61,123 nucleotides of DNA from Chloroflexota bacterium (lineage in GTDB: Bacteria; Chloroflexota; Anaerolineae; Promineifilales; Promineifilaceae), in contig JAHDEN010000009.1 of the NCBI GenBank assembly GCA_020628815.1, positions 1 through 61,123 on the forward strand, read 5' to 3'. The notes under the pieces are model-generated. The model ran no database searches, had not been told where the DNA came from, and was given only the letters and a program-made list of their open reading frames with translations. A program made the position numbers and the translations under genes. Within the stretch, counting starts at the first letter, position 1, and every line of letters begins with the position of its first letter. This document shows, piece by piece, positions 57,610 through 61,123 of the stretch.

Positions 57610-59823
57610 ATGAGTACGATTTCTTCAAGTTCATCAAAACAAACGGCCGGCCGTTTTGGCATGTTTTCTGGGGTCTTTGTCCCCAACGTTCTAACCATTC
57701 TTGGTATCATTCTGTTTCTTAGAATCGGTTGGGTTGTGGGGCAAGTTGGGCTATGGGGGGCATTGGCCATCGTCATCTTGGCCAACATTATCTCATTTTT
57801 GACCGGTCTATCCCTTTCATCGATTTCGACCAGCATGAATGTACGGGCCGGGGGAAACTATTACCTCATCTCCCGCACCTTGGGGTTAGAAATCGGTGGG
57901 GCTATCGGTATCCCGCTCTTTTTGTCGCAGGCGATCTCCATCGCCTTTTACATCATCGGTTTTACCGAGGCGCTTTACACTATCGAAGCGGTGCAAGCGA
58001 TAGATCCCCGCATCATTTCAACCGGTGTAGCGCTGCTGTTTGGGGTGATTTCTTATATCGGGGCTGACTTTGCGCTCAAAATTCAATATTTCATTCTGGC
58101 GATTCTAATCGCCTCAATCGTCTCGTTTTTTGCGGGGGGATGGGATTCGTTCCAAGCCCCTTTGACCGGCTTTCAACTGACTGACGGGACCACCTTCTGG
58201 GTTGTCTTTGCGGTCTTTTTCCCGGCCGTCACCGGCATCGAAGTTGGGGTCAGTATGTCGGGCGATCTACGGAACCCCAGCCGTGACATTCCACGTGGAA
58301 CGCTGCTTTCAATCGGGGTCACGGCCGTTGTCTACATTTTGGTGGTGATCTGGTTTGCGACACATCTTTCGGCCGAGACGCTGCTCACCGAAAATATGGC
58401 GATGCAGTCGATTGCCGTTTGGCCATTTCTCATCCTGCTTGGGGTGTGGGCCTCAACCTTGTCATCGGCTCTAGGCAGTATTCTTGCAGCCCCACGCACG
58501 TTACAGGCGATTGCGCTTGATAATGTGGTCCCCAGATTTTTTGCCCAACAAATGGGCAGCCCTACAGAACCACGGGTTGCGGTTATTTTGTCAACCATTA
58601 TCGCAGTTGTTGTGATTTGGATCGGTGACTTAAACGTCGTGGCTCCCATCATCGCCATGTTTTTCTTGAACACATACGGGATGGTGAATCTGGTTGCAGG
58701 GTTAGAAAAATTAGTGGGCAATCCTAGCTTTCGCCCTCGCTTTAAAATTCATTGGTCCCTCTCGTTGCTCGGGGCGTTGGGCTGTTATGGTGCGATGTTT
58801 TTGATCAATGTCACTGCGACGATTGTGGCGTTGATTATCACCTATGGCATCTACTTTTTGCTCCAGCGGCGCCATCTAACCCGTACCTGGGGGGACATGC
58901 GCAGTGGCTTACTCTTTTCACTCGCACGGGGAATCTTGCTCCGGCTTGAGCAGATGGATTTGTCGACACGCAACTGGCGGCCGAACCTCATCGTTTTCAC
59001 CGGCCAACCTCACAATCGAGAGCAACTGGTTGAGCTCGCCAAGTGGCTCACCCTCGGCCGTGGTATCGTCACCTTCTTCCAGCTCATCATTGGCGATCCT
59101 GAACAGCTGACTGATGGTGGCTTTCGGGAAATCGCCAAGAAAAACATCAAGAAATATATTGCGGATCACAATCTAGAGGCATTTGCCCAAGCTGAAATTG
59201 TGCCTAGCTTTAAAGAAGGGGCCCTCGCAGTTTCACAGTCACACGGTATTGGGGACTTGGAACCAAACTGTATTGTGATGGGATGGAGCCGCACACTGCC
59301 GGGATTGACGATGCAGATCGAGATCATGCGTCGTTTACATGGGTTAGGAAAATCGACGCTGATCATGCGTACCCATCCTGATCATGGTTTTGGCGATAGG
59401 CGAAAAATCGATATTTGGTCGCGTGGTGGTGCGGAGGGGAATGCTGATCTGATGTTGCTGTTGGCATATATTTTGCTCCAACATCCAGATTGGCAGGACG
59501 CAGAAATTCGAGTGATTCGGGTTGTTACCAATGAAGCGGGTATTGAAAAAAGTAAAGCCCACATGATGGAGGAGATTAATCAGGCACGGGTGAGTGCAAC
59601 ACCGGTTATTCTGACGCCAGACTTTCCAGGTGAATCGATCAAATCGATTGTGAAACGGTATTCGGTAGATACAGATTTAACCTTCTGGGGAATGCAGGCT
59701 CCTAATATCGAGGATACGGGAAGTTATGCGGCCGAGTTAAACAATATGGTTGAAGATTTACGGGCGGTATTGCTGGTCCACAACGGCCGGCCGTCTGAAC
59801 GAGTTCTGTCAGAAGACGAATAA
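57610..59823 (+). CDS. Cation-chloride cotransporter (SLC12/CCC-like) family permease
   Basis: I start at MSTISSSSSKQTAGRFG (57610), close to the conserved GMFSGVFVPNVLTILGIILFLRIGWVVGQVG; in-frame ATGs at 57520 and 57532 would lengthen the N-terminus. The 737-residue protein has about twelve membrane segments. Family markers include VRAGGNYYLISRTLGLEIGGAIGIPLFLSQAISIAFYIIGFTEAL and FPAVTGIEVGVSMSGDLRNPSRDIPRGT. The C-terminal 280 residues form a cytosolic domain (NLIVFTGQPHNREQLVELAKWL). Eukaryotic CCC proteins carry Na/K with Cl; bacterial ones are poorly studied and may carry other solutes. An amino-acid role (APC superfamily) is the alternative. Confidence 0.85.
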   Translation: MSTISSSSSKQTAGRFGMFSGVFVPNVLTILGIILFLRIGWVVGQVGLWGALAIVILANIISFLTGLSLSSISTSMNVRAGGNYYLISRTLGLEIGGAIGIPLFLSQAISIAFYIIGFTEALYTIEAVQAIDPRIISTGVALLFGVISYIGADFALKIQYFILAILIASIVSFFAGGWDSFQAPLTGFQLTDGTTFWVVFAVFFPAVTGIEVGVSMSGDLRNPSRDIPRGTLLSIGVTAVVYILVVIWFATHLSAETLLTENMAMQSIAVWPFLILLGVWASTLSSALGSILAAPRTLQAIALDNVVPRFFAQQMGSPTEPRVAVILSTIIAVVVIWIGDLNVVAPIIAMFFLNTYGMVNLVAGLEKLVGNPSFRPRFKIHWSLSLLGALGCYGAMFLINVTATIVALIITYGIYFLLQRRHLTRTWGDMRSGLLFSLARGILLRLEQMDLSTRNWRPNLIVFTGQPHNREQLVELAKWLTLGRGIVTFFQLIIGDPEQLTDGGFREIAKKNIKKYIADHNLEAFAQAEIVPSFKEGALAVSQSHGIGDLEPNCIVMGWSRTLPGLTMQIEIMRRLHGLGKSTLIMRTHPDHGFGDRRKIDIWSRGGAEGNADLMLLLAYILLQHPDWQDAEIRVIRVVTNEAGIEKSKAHMMEEINQARVSATPVILTPDFPGESIKSIVKRYSVDTDLTFWGMQAPNIEDTGSYAAELNNMVEDLRAVLLVHNGRPSERVLSEDE

Positions 59824-59825
59824 AA

Positions 59826-60329
59826 ATGGGTATCAAAAACTATTTGATCGAGGGGGTTTCTTGTGCCGGAAAAACCTCGGTTTGTAGTGAGCTGGAGCGC
59901 CGAGGTTACCAAGCGATTCACGGTGACCGAACCTTGGCCTATTTTGGCGACATAGAAACGGGTGAACGTTTGCTAGACAGCTCTGGCAAGAATCGGGGTT
60001 GGATATGGGATGTTGAGAAGGTGAGAGATTTGGCGGCTGACCGGAGCCATCCAGCTACATTTTTTTGCGGCGGTTCACGGAACTCCGGCCGTTTTATCAA
60101 CCTGTTCGACCAAGTCTTTGTGCTGGAGATCGATCTTGAAACGCTGAATCAGCGCCTTGCTGCGAGGCCAGATGACGAGTGGGGTGGAACCGCCAGTGAG
60201 GGAAAATCTTTTGCACGACACCAACATGCAACAAACGCATACATTCCAAAGAACGGGATCTCAATCGATGCAACCGTGCCCCTTTTGACGGTTGTAGAAA
60301 CTATTATTGAAAATATCGCCAAAGAATAG
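59826..60329 (+). CDS. Small P-loop kinase-like protein
   Basis: A 167-residue cytosolic protein starting two bases after the transporter stop, so probably co-transcribed with it. IEGVSCAGKTSVCSELERRGY is a Walker A loop (residues about 9-18), with a Walker B-like strand (FDQVFVLEIDLE). RLAARPDDEWGG looks like a lid region. The size and layout fit the nucleoside/shikimate-kinase-like AAA_17/18 group. The substrate is unknown. Confidence 0.75.
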   Translation: MGIKNYLIEGVSCAGKTSVCSELERRGYQAIHGDRTLAYFGDIETGERLLDSSGKNRGWIWDVEKVRDLAADRSHPATFFCGGSRNSGRFINLFDQVFVLEIDLETLNQRLAARPDDEWGGTASEGKSFARHQHATNAYIPKNGISIDATVPLLTVVETIIENIAKE

Positions 60330-60346
60330 GAGCTATCTATTCACGC

Positions 60347-61123
60347 CTAATCATACAAATTTACGTTTTCTAGCTCTTTCGAGCGTTTAGCTACAAACGC
60401 ATTTAGCTCCTCTTTAACCGCCACATCGAGAGCCGGTTTTTCATACGCCTTGAGCCACTTTTTCCACGTTTTGTTGGCCCGCACCGTTGTATCCTCACTG
60501 CCTGCTATTTCCCAATTATCAAACCGATTCCGATCTGCCAGCTCTGACTGGTAGAACGCATTGCGATACCGTTCTTGGGTGTGTGATGTGCCAAAATGAT
60601 GACCGCCTGGGCCAACTTCAGCAATCATATCTAGAGCAAGCGTTTGGTCGTTGACCTCAAATCCCTCTAAAAATTTAGCAAACATCGCCAGGTTTTCAGC
60701 ATCTATGACAAACTTTTCAAAGCTGGTGGTCAGCCCTGACTCCATCCAACCAACGGAGTGCATCATGAGATGGGTGTGGGCCAGCACGCAGGGCCACATG
60801 TTCCAGTTTGATTCGTAGGCGGACTGGGCATCAACCACAGGGGCGTTGGTCAGCCCGCCAGAGCCACGGTAGGGCAAGCCGTAGTGCTGGGCCATCTGCC
60901 CCCCGACGAGCAGGGCCCACGCCCCTTCCGGTGTGCCAAAGCTAGGGCTACCGCTTTTCAGGTCGGTGTTGGTGGTAAAACCGCCGTAGATGACCGGCGC
61001 ACCCGGCCGGACCAGTTGCGTGAGCACAACTCCGGCCAGCGCTTCGGCGTTTTGTTGCGCAAAAGCGGCCGCCATCGTGACCGGGCTGTTGGCCCCTGCC
61101 AAAATAAAGGGGGTGATGAAGGT
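60347..61123 (-). CDS. Trimethylamine methyltransferase family (MttB/COG5598), 5' end outside window
   Basis: The C-terminal 258 residues of an MttB-superfamily protein; the frame continues past the right edge of the window. Family text: GAPVIYGGFTTNTDLKSGSPSFGTPEGAWALLVGGQMAQHYGLPYRG, SAYESNWNMWPCVLAHTHLMMHSVGWMESGLTTSFEKFVIDAENL, and HHFGTSHTQERYRNAFY. MttB-type proteins move a methyl group from a methylamine or betaine to a corrinoid protein. No in-frame TAG is present in the visible part, as expected for the non-pyrrolysine branch (glycine-betaine-type MtgB). The corrinoid partner is not in the window. Confidence 0.88.
   Translation of the reverse strand, partial: TFITPFILAGANSPVTMAAAFAQQNAEALAGVVLTQLVRPGAPVIYGGFTTNTDLKSGSPSFGTPEGAWALLVGGQMAQHYGLPYRGSGGLTNAPVVDAQSAYESNWNMWPCVLAHTHLMMHSVGWMESGLTTSFEKFVIDAENLAMFAKFLEGFEVNDQTLALDMIAEVGPGGHHFGTSHTQERYRNAFYQSELADRNRFDNWEIAGSEDTTVRANKTWKKWLKAYEKPALDVAVKEELNAFVAKRSKELENVNLYD

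Noticed and set aside
1-61123. tRNA, rRNA or CRISPR array
   Set aside because: No T-loop-like sequence in a cloverleaf context in any gap, no ribosomal RNA text and no regularly spaced direct repeats were found by eye.

Overview
The window looks like chromosomal DNA of a member of the Chloroflexota (Anaerolineae-like). This is inferred, without any database search, from several features: secreted proteins ending in a short LP-type tail (LPFINN, LPLIVR), long Thr/Pro linkers of the TPTPTATPT kind, a non-pyrrolysine MttB-type methyltransferase, paired DUF1800/DUF1501 genes and short palindromic intergenic repeats. The hexamer CGGCCG is strongly over-represented; I counted 16 copies in the 2.9 kb gene at 4631-7516. 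No tRNA, rRNA, CRISPR array or complete insertion sequence was recognised.

Left part (1-17.7 kb): the start of a tRNA-binding (CsaA/MetG-beta-like) gene; a four-gene cell-surface operon (SdrD-B/DUF11 surface protein, gingipain-like C25 protease, small Pro/Thr-rich anchored protein, sortase); a type II NADH dehydrogenase with two Rex-type operators over its promoter; an endonuclease/exonuclease/phosphatase family protein; a NarL/LiaS-type two-component system; an MmpS-like lipoprotein; a small membrane protein; and a DUF1800-DUF1501 pair exported by Tat.

Middle part (17.7-32.5 kb), almost all on the minus strand: a surface-polysaccharide locus that is AT-richer and poor in CGGCCG, so probably acquired. 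It encodes nucleotide-sugar enzymes (a CapD/PseB-like dehydratase and a clear UDP-sulfoquinovose synthase homologue), a Wzx flippase, a PAPS-type sulfotransferase, two Wzy/WaaL-type proteins, a GT4, a WecG/TagA (GT26), a methyltransferase, a polyprenyl-phosphate glycosylphosphotransferase and a Wzz-like chain-length protein. Together these suggest a Wzx/Wzy-made surface glycan carrying sulfur both as sulfoquinovose and as sulfate ester. An eroded sulfotransferase-like remnant lies at the upstream edge.

Right part (32.5-61.1 kb): a zinc alcohol dehydrogenase, a MocR-type regulator next to a PhzF-type isomerase, mreB-mreC-mreD, a GT2, a phosphodiesterase, a DUF1801 protein, a CAP-domain/glycosidase fusion lipoprotein, an orphan DUF2344 protein, a GT39 whose coding sequence contains four phased DnaA boxes, greA with a promoter-terminator leader, a MITE-like element, a RecG-like ATP-binding protein, a class A penicillin-binding protein with long disordered ends, a GT4, a DUF429-like protein, a cation-chloride cotransporter family permease, a P-loop kinase-like protein, and the end of an MttB-family methyltransferase.

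The most interesting items for follow-up are the sulfur-glycan locus, the sortase/C25 operon with its unusual C-terminal signals, the DnaA-box cluster inside a gene, the greA leader that resembles the GraL arrangement, the Rex-controlled ndh and the CGGCCG palindrome.
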